Shown here: piece by piece, positions 46,928-57,339 of the stretch
Layout: every line of letters starts with the position of its first letter
Numbering within the stretch: the first letter of the stretch is position 1
Source of the DNA: Amoebidium appalachense
Taxonomy: Eukaryota; Ichthyosporea
Direction of reading: 5' to 3'
DNA: 64,000 nucleotides
NCBI GenBank assembly: GCA_963693365.1
Contig: CAVNZM010000014.1
Coordinates: forward strand, 3,906,001-3,970,000
Position numbers and translations under genes: made by a program
The notes under the pieces: model-generated
Database searches by the model: none
What the model was told of the DNA's origin: nothing
Seen by the model: only the letters and a program-made list of their open reading frames with translations

Positions 46928-48329
46928 GTGTGTGTGTATGTGTGTGTGTGTGTCGTGTGTGTGTGTGCGCGTGCGTGTGTGTGCGTGGTGTGTGTGTGTG
47001 TGTGTGTCTTTGTGTGTGCTACAATGCATCCAGGTATCCATTTCTGTATCCATCGCCTGTCCCAGCATCGTGAAATCTTCAACACTCCTCCTTTCATCCA
47101 CTGGACATCACCACTCCAAGTGCCTTGGATTTCAAATTATACAACAATCAAGTTTTCTTTGACATGTTTTCTACTGCAATGAGAATTTAATAACATATAG
47201 GCAACAGGTTGTGTGTGTCGTCGTACCAAGGACTGTGGTCCGATGCTAAAGTGCGTTGAAAACCCCACCACATCAAATAGAGCGGAGACGCAGTAGCCAG
47301 AGCAACAGAACATTCGCACAAGCAAGTACATGTTCCAGTTCGTGCACACACTTTATTATGGCCAAGAATACAAGCATGAGCAGCGCAGGCAAGCACCGAT
47401 GCGGGGATTAAATGAGAACAACACACCTACCCACACTAAACCCCTCTACACAAACACACACCCACACACACACACAACGGTAAAAGCATACTCTTATACA
47501 AAAACTCCACCCACATGCAGGGCCACGGAAACGCACAGAAAGACACACACGCATATTCACATGGACACCCAAGCAAACGGGTTCACGATGACCTCCGCTA
47601 AGCACCAGAACACTTGAACACTGTCACTAAGATACATGGATGCACACACATGCACAGGTGAAGACACACACATGCACACACACGCACGACTACATACGCA
47701 CGCACATCCGCGCAAAAATACAAACGCAAACACACACACGCACGCACGCACGCACGCACGCACGCACACACGCACACACGCACACACGCGCACACACGCA
47801 CACACGCACACGCACACACGCATACACGCACACACGCACCCACCTCTTTCTTCCTGTCCTCCACCAGCAGGTGGGACGCCAGGACCGCACCGCCTTTGAA
47901 GTCCTCGAGGGTTATCTTCGGCGGCAAAAATAGATCGTCCTTCCCCATGGCTCCTTCTATCTCTCTCTCCACGTATAATTCTATACTTTTCCTCCAGAAA
48001 CACTTACTTTTTCTTTTCAAGTTTTGTGTTTTTTGCTTGCAACAATTGTGATGAGTTGTGAACAAGTTGTGGCGATGGAACGTTACAAATGTAACCTGAC
48101 CTGCAGCTGTAAAATGATGGAATGTGATTGAGCCCGCCATTATATGTGCAGCACATTCCATACATACCTCTTTAAGATAACACGTGCTGATTGGCGCCCT
48201 GGTAGATCTAGGCTGGGAGATCCCAGATCCGGTCAGATCTGCAAGGTTTGCTGCTGTGCAAGCTTGCCGTACGTGTATGTACATGAAGCCTAGATCCCCA
48301 TCGACCAGCACAAAACCTATGTTGACCAT
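32918..48329 (-). CDS. PH-domain protein with long Pro/Thr/Ala/Glu-rich C-terminus, about 19 exons
   Basis: Phase-matched exons: 48329-48168, 47948-47844, 47100-47023, 46852-46787, 46527-46408, 45133-45062, 43112-42945, 42214-42165, 41812-41765, 40864-40815, 40362-40169, 38751-38677, about 38450-38374, possibly 37809-37792, 37705-37471, 37161-35847, 35383-35312, 34349-34280, 33105-32918. The N-terminus looks partly C2-like. A PH domain spans exons 4-7, and about 500 residues of low-complexity PT/PA/E-rich sequence follow before a Trp-rich C-terminal tail. PH domains bind phosphoinositides or proteins, so a peripheral membrane adaptor is inferred. Frame is broken inside exons 40362-40169 and 37161-35847 and is unmatched around 38450-38374, always next to C/G runs. 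The first exon junctions are the least certain. It could also be two adjacent genes. Confidence 0.62.
33121..33188. repeat. (TG)n microsatellite
   Basis: About 65 bp of TG just upstream (minus sense) of the acceptor of exon 33105-32918. Confidence 0.95.
33484..33540. repeat. Interrupted poly-G tract
   Basis: More than 50 G with single A interruptions, preceded by a (GGGC)n-like stretch at 33391-33424. Intronic in the PH-domain gene. Confidence 0.9.
33968..34185. mobile_element. Dispersed repeat copy A, 218 bp
   Basis: This segment (gaatgcgtcaaaaagtacga … ccacagtacccgagtttcga … ggtcacccgtcttg) is matched in reverse orientation by 61299-61517 with no difference that I can see. Both copies abut a G/C homopolymer at the same end. 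It lies in an intron of the PH-domain gene. A short interspersed or MITE-like element is inferred; it has no coding capacity. Confidence 0.8.
35682..35802. repeat. Poly-G plus (GA)n
   Basis: A G run is followed by about 90 bp of GA, in the intron after exon 37161-35847. Confidence 0.95.
35847..37705 (-). CDS. Exons 15-16: Pro/Thr/Ala/Glu-rich region with frame switches
   Basis: Exon 37705-37471 encodes [20 protein letters not shown] through [20 protein letters not shown]. Exon 37161-35847 (1,315 bp) continues with [20 protein letters not shown] and tandem [12 protein letters not shown] repeats. The protein-like sequence then moves between frames at about 36716-36728 (to [20 protein letters not shown]), about 36500-36560 (to [20 protein letters not shown]) and about 36183-36200 (back to [20 protein letters not shown]). 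All three changes sit on poly-C runs of the sense strand and sum to zero. The donor AAG|GTTTGC is phase 0. The region is likely disordered. Confidence 0.7.
38374..42214 (-). CDS. Exons 8-13 of the PH-domain gene
   Basis: Exon 42214-42165 ([16 protein letters not shown]) and exon 41812-41765 ([15 protein letters not shown]) join in phase 2. Next are 40864-40815 ([16 protein letters not shown]), 40362-40169 and 38751-38677 ([18 protein letters not shown]). Exon 40362-40169 starts in frame as [14 protein letters not shown] and ends in another frame as [20 protein letters not shown], an indel across its C tract. Exon 38450-38374 ([20 protein letters not shown]) looks coding, but neither of its phases matches its neighbours. 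A TGA just past the 41765 donor would end the protein as …KKKY if that intron were retained. Confidence 0.6.
38753..38999. repeat. (TG)n array, about 245 bp
   Basis: TG with rare GCATGCG interruptions. It immediately precedes (minus sense) exon 38751-38677, so the acceptor uses the end of the CA tract. A 70-bp (CA)n tract follows at 39252-39325. Confidence 0.95.
40891..41210. repeat. Two (TG)n arrays separated by TG-rich spacer
   Basis: Pure TG at 40891-40978 and 41136-41210, in the intron between exons 9 and 10 of the PH-domain gene. The tract at 40418-40467 is similar. Confidence 0.95.
41477..41656. repeat. Duplicated T-run / G-run cassette
   Basis: A pyrimidine stretch ending in poly-T is followed by about 42 G at 41477-41517. 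The same arrangement recurs at 41580-41652 (about 48 G). The repeated T-to-G transition suggests a local duplication. Confidence 0.85.
42617..42775. mobile_element. Two partial copies of the dispersed repeat
   Basis: The sequence cacgacggacaacactatga … gcatgcatcataagcag is followed by a second cacaacggacaacacaatac. It matches the family at 55118-55232. It lies directly beside a long G tract in an intron of the PH-domain gene. Confidence 0.5.
42945..46852 (-). CDS. Exons 4-7: PH domain
   Basis: Exon 46852-46787 ([16 protein letters not shown]) leads into 46527-46408 ([10 protein letters not shown], then [20 protein letters not shown]). These are the first strands of a PH domain, with the RWF motif. 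Exon 45133-45062 ([18 protein letters not shown]) is a central strand pair. Exon 43112-42945 ends with [20 protein letters not shown], the C-terminal helix with its invariant Trp. All four exons are in phase 0 with AG|GT-type junctions (donors GTCCCC, GTACGT, GTGTGT, GTATGT). The fit to PH topology across four separately found exons is the strongest evidence in this gene. Confidence 0.82.
43140..43800. repeat. (GA)n and poly-G composite
   Basis: Short repeats of G-run plus agaa (43140-43250) are followed by GA arrays at 43319-43391 and 43529-43608 and G runs at 43650-43710. Purine-only strand for over 600 bp, in an intron of the PH-domain gene. Such mirror-like purine tracts can form triplex DNA. 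Confidence 0.95.
44637..44695. repeat. Poly-C tract followed by (CA)n
   Basis: About 36 C and then 11 CA dinucleotides. Flanked for about 1.5 kb (43930-45590) by C-rich intron sequence. Confidence 0.95.
47023..48329 (-). CDS. Exons 1-3 of the PH-domain gene, possible C2-like N-terminus
   Basis: Exon 48329-48168 starts [20 protein letters not shown] and contains [16 protein letters not shown], similar to the first part of a C2 domain (A.NL…D..G.SDPY), but the DPY motif is missing. Its donor is GAG|GTATGT. Exon 47948-47844 encodes [20 protein letters not shown] and more; its own ATG is a possible alternative start, and the same frame is open back to 48329. Exon 47100-47023 is 78 bp, so either of two frames would leave the rest intact. 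The phase-0 frame ([20 protein letters not shown]) is required by the downstream exon, but the phase-1 frame also looks coding. Confidence 0.45.
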
Positions 48330-48659
48330 CTTGTTGTTTCACCGGTGGTAAAGAAAACCACCCACCCACACTGAACACATAAGGAGGGAAACACATCATT
48401 ACACAAAGGCCAAAAAGTGGCTTTAACCATGGCCATGCATACACACCGATATTACCACCAGGCATGCGCAGCCCCGCCTAGCCGTCTCCGGATTAATATT
48501 CCCCCCCAAGCACCTTTGGAGGCCCCCTTTCCAATCCCGTGCAACCATGCAGTGCCAACAGCACGCACATACACGTGTACACACACACGCACAAGCACAC
48601 AGACGCACGCACACGTACACAAACGGACGAGCGCGCACACACTGTACAGGGAGAGCTAG

Positions 48660-48915
48660 GCAGAGAGAGAGAGAGCGAGAGAGAGAGAGAGAGAGAGATA
48701 GAGAGAGAGCGAGAGAGAGAGGGAGAGAGGGGGGGGGCGGAGAGAGAGAGAGAGAGAGAGAGCGAGATTGTGGAAAGAGAGAGAGGGAAAGAGGAGAGAG
48801 AGAGAGCAAGAGAGAGAGAGAGAGACGGGAGAGAGAGAGAGATCTAAGAGCCTGAGATAGAGCTCTAGAGAGAGAGGGGGGGGGGGGGGGGGAGGGGGAG
48901 GGAGAGAGAGAGAGA
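48660..48915. repeat. (GA)n-rich tract
   Basis: Imperfect GA repeats with a G run at 48878-48892, just upstream of the 5' end of the PH-domain gene. Confidence 0.9.
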
Positions 48916-49018
48916 TGCACACAACACTGCGCACACACACACGCACACAGTGTCACATGCACACACGCACAAGACAACAAAACACGTGTCACACACACGC
49001 ACACACGCACACGCACGC

Positions 49019-49345
<327 letters not shown>

Positions 49346-49869
49346 GTGACGGCCAGCAGTCCGCTACATATGCCGCGTACGTACACACACGCACACAAGA
49401 ACATCAACACCAAATGTTGCATTCGCCCAAACGACGTCGACAGGTGTGTCGACAGGACGAATTCACGAAGTTTACATGACACGGACATCAGACGAACATG
49501 TGTTCACACACACACGCGCGCGTCATCTGATAATAGTAGTTAGTACTGATACCCAGCAGGCCCCCACCACTCGAGGCTGGGGTGTTTGCCCTGGGCTAAG
49601 TGTGCACTATTATTAGTTAGGATTGACATTGCCAACGGTAACGGTGTGTTAACTTAGCTGATGATTGCCCCGGGCCCTTTAGGACCTTGATTGTTAACTA
49701 GGGTACAGTCAGTCACTGTGTGGAAGACGGTGGTTCCTATGAGGGCCTCCTGGAGGGTCCCTCCGCGAACAAAAGGAGATAAAATAAGGGGGGGAATATA
49801 TAGATATATATATATATATATGAATATTATTAGAAAGTAGTCCCATAACCATTTTTAAAGCCTCATCAC

Positions 49870-50100
49870 GTGGTACACACACACGCACGCACGCACGCAC
49901 GCACACACGCACAGCGCACGCACACACGCACGCACACGCACACGTACACACACACACACACACACGTGCGCGCGCGCGCGCGCGCGCCAAAAACACACAC
50001 ACACACCTTGCACACACACACACTGTGGCACGCACACGGACACGGAGTGCACACACGTTACAGACACACGTGAATATATATGCATACAAACATGGCATGT

Positions 50101-50171
<71 letters not shown>

Positions 50172-50253
50172 CACACGCACACATATCCACACACACACAC
50201 ACATGCACACGCACACATATCCACACACACACACATATGCACACGCACACATA

Positions 50254-50289
<36 letters not shown>

Positions 50290-50302
50290 ACACGCACGCA
50301 CG

Positions 50303-50337
<35 letters not shown>

Positions 50338-50376
50338 CCAGCCACACACACACACACACATGCACACGCACACATA

Positions 50377-50458
<82 letters not shown>

Positions 50459-50562
50459 GCACGCACACGCACACATATCCACACACACACACACAAACAC
50501 ACAATCACACACACATACACACATACACACGCACACACACACACACATGCACACGCACACGT

Positions 50563-50594
<32 letters not shown>

Positions 50595-50636
50595 ACATAC
50601 ACACACACACACACACACATGCACACGCACACATAT

Positions 50637-50676
<40 letters not shown>
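49870..50676. repeat. (CA)n array with tcGCACACATATC-like subunits
   Basis: About 800 bp of CA-based repeat in which a unit containing atgcacacgcacacatatc recurs at least six times between 50160 and 50640. Preceded by (GC)n at 49969-49987 and by a short (TA)n at 49801-49822. Confidence 0.95.
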
Positions 50677-50680
<4 letters not shown>

Positions 50681-50695
50681 ACTGTACGTACACAT

Positions 50696-51283
50696 AGTGG
50701 GCGGCTATACCGTACCCAAATACCCAAACCCAAACCCAGATTTTAAGCCCAGATGTCACGCATGCGGCATGACCGCCGCCGCACCACACCTATGTATTAT
50801 AAAGAAACAAAGAATATATGCTATAATAAAGCATTATAAAACCTACAAATATTAATGTTGCGTAATAAGGTAATATTTTTAGGCCGAAATTAAACCAGAA
50901 ATATGCTTAACATCTTAGTTCTTGGCGATTTCTTGCTTCATCTTGTTGTCGCTGAAGATTTGGGTTTGGATTTAGGAATCTAAAAGACTCCCCCCCCCCC
51001 CCCCCCCCCCCCCTCCCCCTCTAGATTCCTATCCCAAACCCAGATTCTGGACCGTGAAACCCAAATTACCTGCCTTATTTGGAAAAGATGTGCTACCAAA
51101 GAGGCGCTTTTCTTGTAAGATTCGGGTGCTCGATGGTGATCTATGGCATATCCGACCACGCGATGATTGGTAGCAGATTGAAACGCAATATTTCGCTATC
51201 CAATCGACCGTCAATACTAGTATTAAGTCAGGGAATCTGGGTTTAGGTTTGGGTATTTGGGTACGGTATAGCCGCCCAGTGTT
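50696..51283. mobile_element. Terminal-inverted-repeat element, about 585 bp
   Basis: The left end gggcggctataccgtaccca (50700) is the reverse complement of the right end near 51260-51281, with about 45 bp of matching terminus (…aaatacccaaacccaaacc). The flanking trinucleotide agt occurs on both sides and may be a target-site duplication. An inner inverted repeat (gatttaggaatct at about 50970 with agattcctat at about 51022) surrounds a C run. No transposase; MITE-like. Confidence 0.75.
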
Positions 51284-51321
51284 AGAATCCCAAAGTCTTG
51301 TGTGGAAGGAACATTCAAGTT

Positions 51322-51795
51322 AGCAAGGGGCTTTGCTAAGCGCTACCTTTTCAGACAATCCTACTCTGGGGAGACATTTGTAGTGATAGCAGGCTCGAGG
51401 ACCCTAAAGGTTCTTGAAAGGAGGAGGGGAGATGATGGATGTGTGCGTGTGTGGTTGGGTGGGTGGGGGGGGAGAAGACTGGACTGGGCACATGAAACGC
51501 TCATCGTAAATAAAAAAAGCGCATCTTTTTATTGATGTTGTCGTTGTGTAGAAGAATGAGCAAGGGGCTTTGCTAAGCGCTACCTTTTCAGACAATCCTA
51601 CTCTGGGGAGACATTTGTAGTGATAGCAGGCTCGAGGACCCTAAAGGTTCTTGAAAGGAGGAGGGGAGATGATGGATGTGTGCGTGTGTGGTTGGGTGGG
51701 TGGGGGGGGAGAAGACTGGACTGGGCACATGAAACGCTCATCGTAAATAAAAAAGCGCATCTTTTTATTGATGTTGTCGTTGTGTAGAAGAATGA
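51322..51795. repeat. 237-bp tandem duplication
   Basis: The segment agcaaggggctttgctaagc … gtgtagaagaatga occurs at 51322-51558 and again at 51559-51795, apparently identical except for one A in a poly-A run. It contains an aataaa motif. Intergenic, 3' of the FDH gene. Confidence 0.95.
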
Positions 51796-52057
51796 CTGTG
51801 TGTACCAATATCATAAAACTATAAAAAGATAATACCCATTTACATATTAACCTATTACACGATATATCCACCAAGTTCAACTATCCAACAAAACTAAAAA
51901 AAAACTATCCAACAAAACCAAAAAAAAACTAAAAAAAAACAGGGCGAGTCCCTGAAGTCATAATAACCCTTTTGTGGCTTTTACTTTACACCCCGCATCC
52001 AAAAAATAGCACCCCACATCCGAAATAGCACAAAACATTTATTTCCCCCTTTTTTCC

Positions 52058-52404
52058 CTACTTGGCCTTGTGGAATTTCTCCGCCTCCTCCGACCCCTTC
52101 GTCGCATTCCCCTCACTATACGCATGCGCTCCGGCCCCCGCCAACTTCCCATTCTGCACAATCAAATACTCGTTCCTGATGGGGCGTCCTTCGAAGTGAC
52201 ACTCAAGAATCTCGCGTACACCCGCGGCGTAGCGTGCCTGAGCGGAGAGGGTAGAGCCCGAGATGTGGGGGGTCATGCCGTGGTGGGGCATGCTGCGCCA
52301 AGGGTGGTCCTTGGGGGCCGGCTGGGGGAACCAGACATCACCAGCATAGCCGGCAAGGTGGCCTGCCTTGAGCGCACGGGCAATGGCTTCACGGTCGCAG
52401 ATCT

Positions 52405-52462
<58 letters not shown>

Positions 52463-52553
52463 AGAGGGGTGGGATCACGTCAATAAAACCATCTAAATTT
52501 CCGATGATTCTTTCATTTCTACAGCTGCCCCCCCCCCCCCCCCCCCAAAAAAA

Positions 52554-52584
<31 letters not shown>

Positions 52585-52597
52585 CACACACCGACAC

Positions 52598-52640
<43 letters not shown>

Positions 52641-52817
52641 AAAAAAAAAAAAAAAAACATGCACCAAAAACGAAAAACATACACCCCACCCGCCCCAAAG
52701 AAGGGTAAGAAAGAGTCGCCGACGATGCCGACCACACGAGGTAGGGAACCGCTCATACTGTCGCATACAACCTTATAAATCGAGTGATCTGACCATCTTT
52801 TACACACACACACACAT

Positions 52818-52851
<34 letters not shown>

Positions 52852-53241
52852 TGCCACGTGCAGTGTTGATGATGTAAGCGCCCTTTTTCATCTTTGCAAT
52901 CATCTTGTCGTTGAACAGATCCTCAGTCTCGGGGTGAAGTGGGCAGTTGATTGTCACTACGTCCACTACCTTCACCATGTCCTCCACCTGCGTGTTTGTG
53001 TGTGTACGTGTGTGAACGTGTACGTGTATGTGTATGCAGAAGTAGCCAGGAGGAGGAGAAGGGCACAAACCACGATTGATACCACAAATAGTATATTCAC
53101 ATACCACAAATAGTATATTCACAACTGTCGAAAAACAAGGAAATAATGCACCGTGGGCAGGACCTATTCTTTCCTGGTGTGGGTGGTGGGTGAATGGGAG
53201 GGTGGGTAAAGGGGGGAGGGAGGGAGGCAGAGAGATGGGGG

Positions 53242-53288
<47 letters not shown>

Positions 53289-53742
53289 GAGATGGTGGAG
53301 AGAGGGAGAAGAGGGTGGAGGGAGAGGAAGCGGGCGAGAGAGCTAGAGCAAGAGCAAGAGCAAGAGACAGAGATGAGAGAGAGAGAGGGAGAGAGAGGGA
53401 AAGAAGAGAGGGGAACAAAGATATATGCATGTGGCTACTTACGGTCTTGTGGTAGGTCAGGCCCAGCTCCTTCTCGATGTGTTCGGGCAGTCTGTGCCTG
53501 TCCGTATAGTGCAGGTGCACGTCAAACGGCTTCATTCTCTTCAGCACCGCAAGACCGATGCGCCCAGCAGCCACCGTGCCCACGTGCATGCCCTCAACGT
53601 CATAGGCACGCTCAACACAGTCGGCAATGTTCCAGCCCCCGTTGACGGCCTGTGTGTACGTGTACGTGTGTGTGTGTGTGTATGATGGGGGAGGGGGGAG
53701 GGTGGGTTGTGAGTGACGAGGAGAAGGGATGGTGGGGAGGAT

Positions 53743-53784
<42 letters not shown>

Positions 53785-54678
53785 GGAGGGGGAGGAGAAT
53801 CGGGGGTTGCAAAAATACTATCTCCTTGCAAGGTTTTTGCCTTCACAGCTGCAAGCAGAGAGAGAATGTGAAAAACACATTACACCATCTTCTCGAAAGT
53901 TCTATTTACAGACATTAAAAAATGTCTGAACCAACGTGAACGAGCTTTGTCGGTGTGTCAACATCTCTGTGCGCCCATTATACAGGCTTGCCTTGTCACC
54001 CACTGTTTTTTGTTTGCCTGGTCCTAGTGTGCGTGTATAAGGTCGTTCACGTGAAAGGGGTGAGAGAGATGGGGGGGGGGGGGGGGGGGGGGAGGGGGGG
54101 AGGGGGTTGAGGGGGGTTGATAAGTGTTATAGGATACGAAGTGCACGACGGGGGGGGGGGGGGGGGGGGGGGGGTTGGATGCATACGTGCAAGTATGAGG
54201 GCAGGTAGTTGCGGACTTGGCTGAGAATCATCATGACCACGTGCTCGGCAACACTGATGGAGTTGCAATACGTCACCTCAACAACGTCCACCTGCACACA
54301 GTACTTTGGGTCACTACTTGCACACCACATGCATGAAGGGGAAGGAAGGAAGGAAGGAGGGGGGGGGGGGGGGGGGGGGGGAAGGGTAGGCAGGGAAGGA
54401 AGGAGGAGTGGGGAGTGGGGAGGGGAGGAGAAGACCGGGGCAGGGGAGATGGGGAGGGGGGGAAGAGGGGAAGGAGGGGAAGGAGGGGGGGGGGGGAGGG
54501 CAGAGGGGGGGGGATTGTATATCTGAATGGACATCCCTCATCAGAATTCCTGAAGAACGTTCGAATACACCCGATCATAAACCCGAAACACACACACAAA
54601 AAAAAACACACACACACACACACACACAAGTGCACATGTCACTGCAAACATTTCTGCAGGCACGTACACAACACCCAC

Positions 54679-54722
<44 letters not shown>

Positions 54723-56349
54723 ACACACACACACCTTGCGCTTGCACGCCGCCTCCAAATCCACGTGATCGGACCCGATGCCCGCCGTGATAGCCATCTT
54801 GAGCTTAGGGGCCATGGCGATGCGCTCAGCCGTGATATATGCCGGGTAGAAGGGCTGAGAAATCACAATGTCCGCATCTTTAAGCTCACGCTCAAGCTCA
54901 CATCCCTTGCCGTCCCTGCAAAATGCCGAATGTGTCAAAAAAGGTGGTAGGGAAAATGTGTCAAACAAAGGGGTGGGCCATTGAGTTAGGGAAAGGGGGA
55001 AGGGAGAGAGGGGGGGGGGGGGGGAGGGGGAGGGGAGGGGGGACGTTGGGGGGGGGGGGGGGGAGGAGGAGGGGGGGGGGGAGTGGAGGGTTAAGGGACT
55101 AGTAAAAATGCATTTTATAGGAGTACAATGCGCAAATTCATGACGGACAACACAAATGTAGAATTCGTAAAGCATATACTGAGGACACATAATAAGGGAA
55201 GCCAGTGTCATCCACAGTACCAGAGTTTAGACCATTTGAGGGCGGGGGAAGGGGGGAGGGAGGTAGAGGGGGGCCCTAGAATGTGTACAACTAGGGCCAC
55301 CTCATGCAAAACAATAAGTACCCATGCAACAAGTACGTGTCAGTTGTAAAGTACTTGCGTGAACTGACGACATCTCATGCGAGAAATAGATATGAAAAGA
55401 TTACTCATGCAATACGTAAGATGAAATCCATGCAACAGGTACTACGATAAACCCTTCAACCTTGTCAAACACTCGTAGACTTATGCTAACTCATAACAGA
55501 AAACCTGCTAACTCATAACAGAAACCCATGCAACAAGTACTTCATCCATGCAATACGTACTTGTCGGTTGTGACGACAAACGTGTGTCCCAGGCTCTCCA
55601 ACCACTTCTTCAGCCCCAAACCGCCCGACACGGACCCAAGAAGTTCACCAGGGTGGAAATCAATTGCATTGGGGGTGGGTGCGGTCTGGCCGTCAGGGTA
55701 TTTTTCGATCTTGGGGATGTCGTCGCGCGCATACTTGGGGGGATAGCCGGTAACTGGGTCCGGGTAGAGCGCACAGACGATCTGCAGGGAGGAGAAGAGA
55801 AATATTAGGGGTGGGGGTTGGGTTAAAGGTTGGAAGGGGGAGAGGGGGAGGGGATGGGGGGGGGGGGGGGGGGGGGCTAAGTTAGTGTGGTAAAGATATA
55901 ACGAAGCCAGTCATTAAAGAAGAGTATATGGAGTGTTTTTGGGACTGGTAAATTGTTCAACTTCAGGGATACTTTTGCTTACATTCTATGTGAAGACTGC
56001 GCGGAATGACACCCCATCAAAACGACCGTTATGATCAAATCATGAGCATTTGAGCTGTCCGCAAAACACATGACGTCACTTCAAATGGGGGTGGGGCTGT
56101 AAAGTTGATTATTTTTCACGTTCATCTATGATATCGAGGTGGAGCCGATTAGCACGTACATGTTTACTACAACACATGGTAGTAGTTAATGCAGATAAGT
56201 TAGCTAGCAATAAAGAGAAGCATCAAAAATGTCTCCAATGAGAGGTGGCTCGATGGGCAAGAAAAGGAGAGGCTTGCGGGGAGGGGGGGGGGGGGGGAGG
56301 GGGGAGGGGCAAGAAGATTTCGGGAGGGTGGGACGTGGTGGGGGCCCCG

Positions 56350-56386
<37 letters not shown>

Positions 56387-56803
56387 TAATACACAATAGG
56401 TCGTTCCATGGTGTATTATCATGAAGAAAAGAGGCAGCAGCAGAGATAAGTGACACTGGTTTGACGACTCAGGGGGGCGAGGGGTGGGGGAAGGTGGAGG
56501 GAGTGAGGGGGAGGGGGGGGGTGGGGGGTGGAGGGGGTGAGGCAGGGGGGTGGGGGGGGGCCGGGGAGGTGTTATTTTATTTTATTTTATTTTTTATTTT
56601 TTTTTTGGGGGGGGGGGGGGGGACAGGTCACTACACAACACACGTCGTGTGCGTGTGTTGTGTACGGTGTCGGCCGGGGGAGGGTGAGGGGCAAGTACCT
56701 TGGCACTGCGGACGGAGCTGGCATGGAGGAGGCGGGCAGACTGGGCAGTGCGGACTGCTGCCGGCACACGGGTGACCTGGCTCCACAGATTCATGATGGC
56801 GGC
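52058..56803 (-). CDS. FDH: NAD-dependent formate dehydrogenase, mitochondrial
   Basis: This enzyme oxidises formate to CO2 with reduction of NAD+. Coding exons are 56794-56699, 55781-55561, 54915-54735, 54291-54187, 53649-53443, 52987-52850 and 52402-52058, all phase-consistent, giving 430 residues, a normal family length. Residues 1-32 ([20 protein letters not shown] and on) are Arg-rich without acidic residues, a mitochondrial presequence. The Rossmann motif GTVAAGRIG is at 225-233, with the NAD-specificity Asp at 251 (HYTDRH). Catalytic residues are Asn176 (CNSIS), Arg314 (NTARGK), Gln343 (FPQPAP) and His362 (PHISGS). The ATG at 56794 is preceded by GCCGCCATC, a Kozak-like context, and by an acceptor at 56804-56806. 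The gene is complete and shows no damage. Its phylogenetic origin cannot be judged here. Confidence 0.97.
52405..52461. repeat. Poly-G tract, about 57 nt
   Basis: Uninterrupted G run. On the FDH sense strand it is the pyrimidine tract of the acceptor of the last exon (C57 then AG). Confidence 0.95.
52529..52656. repeat. Poly-C / poly-A / (CA)n composite
   Basis: C run then A run, (CA)n, a second C run (52600-52630) and a second A run, in an FDH intron. Similar C-to-A transitions occur at 8571-8623 and 63491-63547. Confidence 0.9.
55118..55232. mobile_element. Diverged relative of the dispersed repeat
   Basis: Shares order and motifs with copies A and B: agtac…atgacggacaacacaaatg, gtaaagcatat, cataataag, and tcatccacagtaccagagtt. 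Intronic in the FDH gene. A similar fragment is at 42617-42770 (two partial head-to-tail copies with acggacaacac), and a shorter one at 6957-6997. Confidence 0.6.
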
Positions 56804-57235
56804 CTGGGAGATGTGGGAGATGTAAGAACATAAATTCATAATTTGGATACCATTTGAACGAGCTGCCATAACTGAAAACGTTTAACAAGTGGAGAGAGAG
56901 GTTCAAAAAGGCTTTGCACAGCAACAGCAACAGAACTCTAAACGGTTCTTTAGGCCCCAGTGCAAGCACAGACAAAACCAAATGGAACTCAACAGAGAAC
57001 ATAAAAGTCAGGTTGCCTAAGCACATGCATTGTGCGTCAAATAACTAAGTCTGGATTCAAGAACATCGCGTGGCAATAGTGACACTTGACAGAGAGTGTT
57101 CGCAGGAAGGAGAGACAGAGAGTGTTCGCAGGAAGGAGAGACATGGGGTGGGTTGCTGATCAGTAGATGTGACCTCGTGTGAAAGAGAGAAATGAGCACA
57201 AAGAAAAAGGAATTCTTCCCATGCCTCACGCTTAC

Positions 57236-57338
57236 CTGAGCTTGCGACGACAAGGGAAACTTTGGACGAAAAAATAACCCTTCCGAAGTGTCAGAAAGAG
57301 GTGTGACTGTGGCTCTGTTCCCTCGGCGTCAATTTATA
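57236..57338 (-). promoter_or_regulatory. 5' UTR exon and TATA-like box of the formate dehydrogenase gene
   Basis: A strong donor (CTCAG|GTAAGC, last exon base 57236) lies upstream of the FDH start codon and pairs with the acceptor at 56804-56806, so a leader intron of about 430 bp is inferred. TATAAAT is present on the minus strand at 57338-57332, placing a likely transcription start near 57305-57310. Imperfect short duplications (agagtgttcgcaggaagg, 57089-57140) lie inside the leader intron. Confidence 0.6.
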
Positions 57339-57339
57339 C

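Noticed and set aside
47023-47100. Alternative reading [20 protein letters not shown] for exon 3 of the PH-domain gene
   Set aside because: It looks coding, but its phase 1 end cannot enter the fixed phase-0 exon at 46852 without a stop. Kept only as a caution.
49801-50676. CRISPR-like regular array
   Set aside because: Spacers are themselves CA repeats, unit length varies, the genome is eukaryotic and no cas genes are present.
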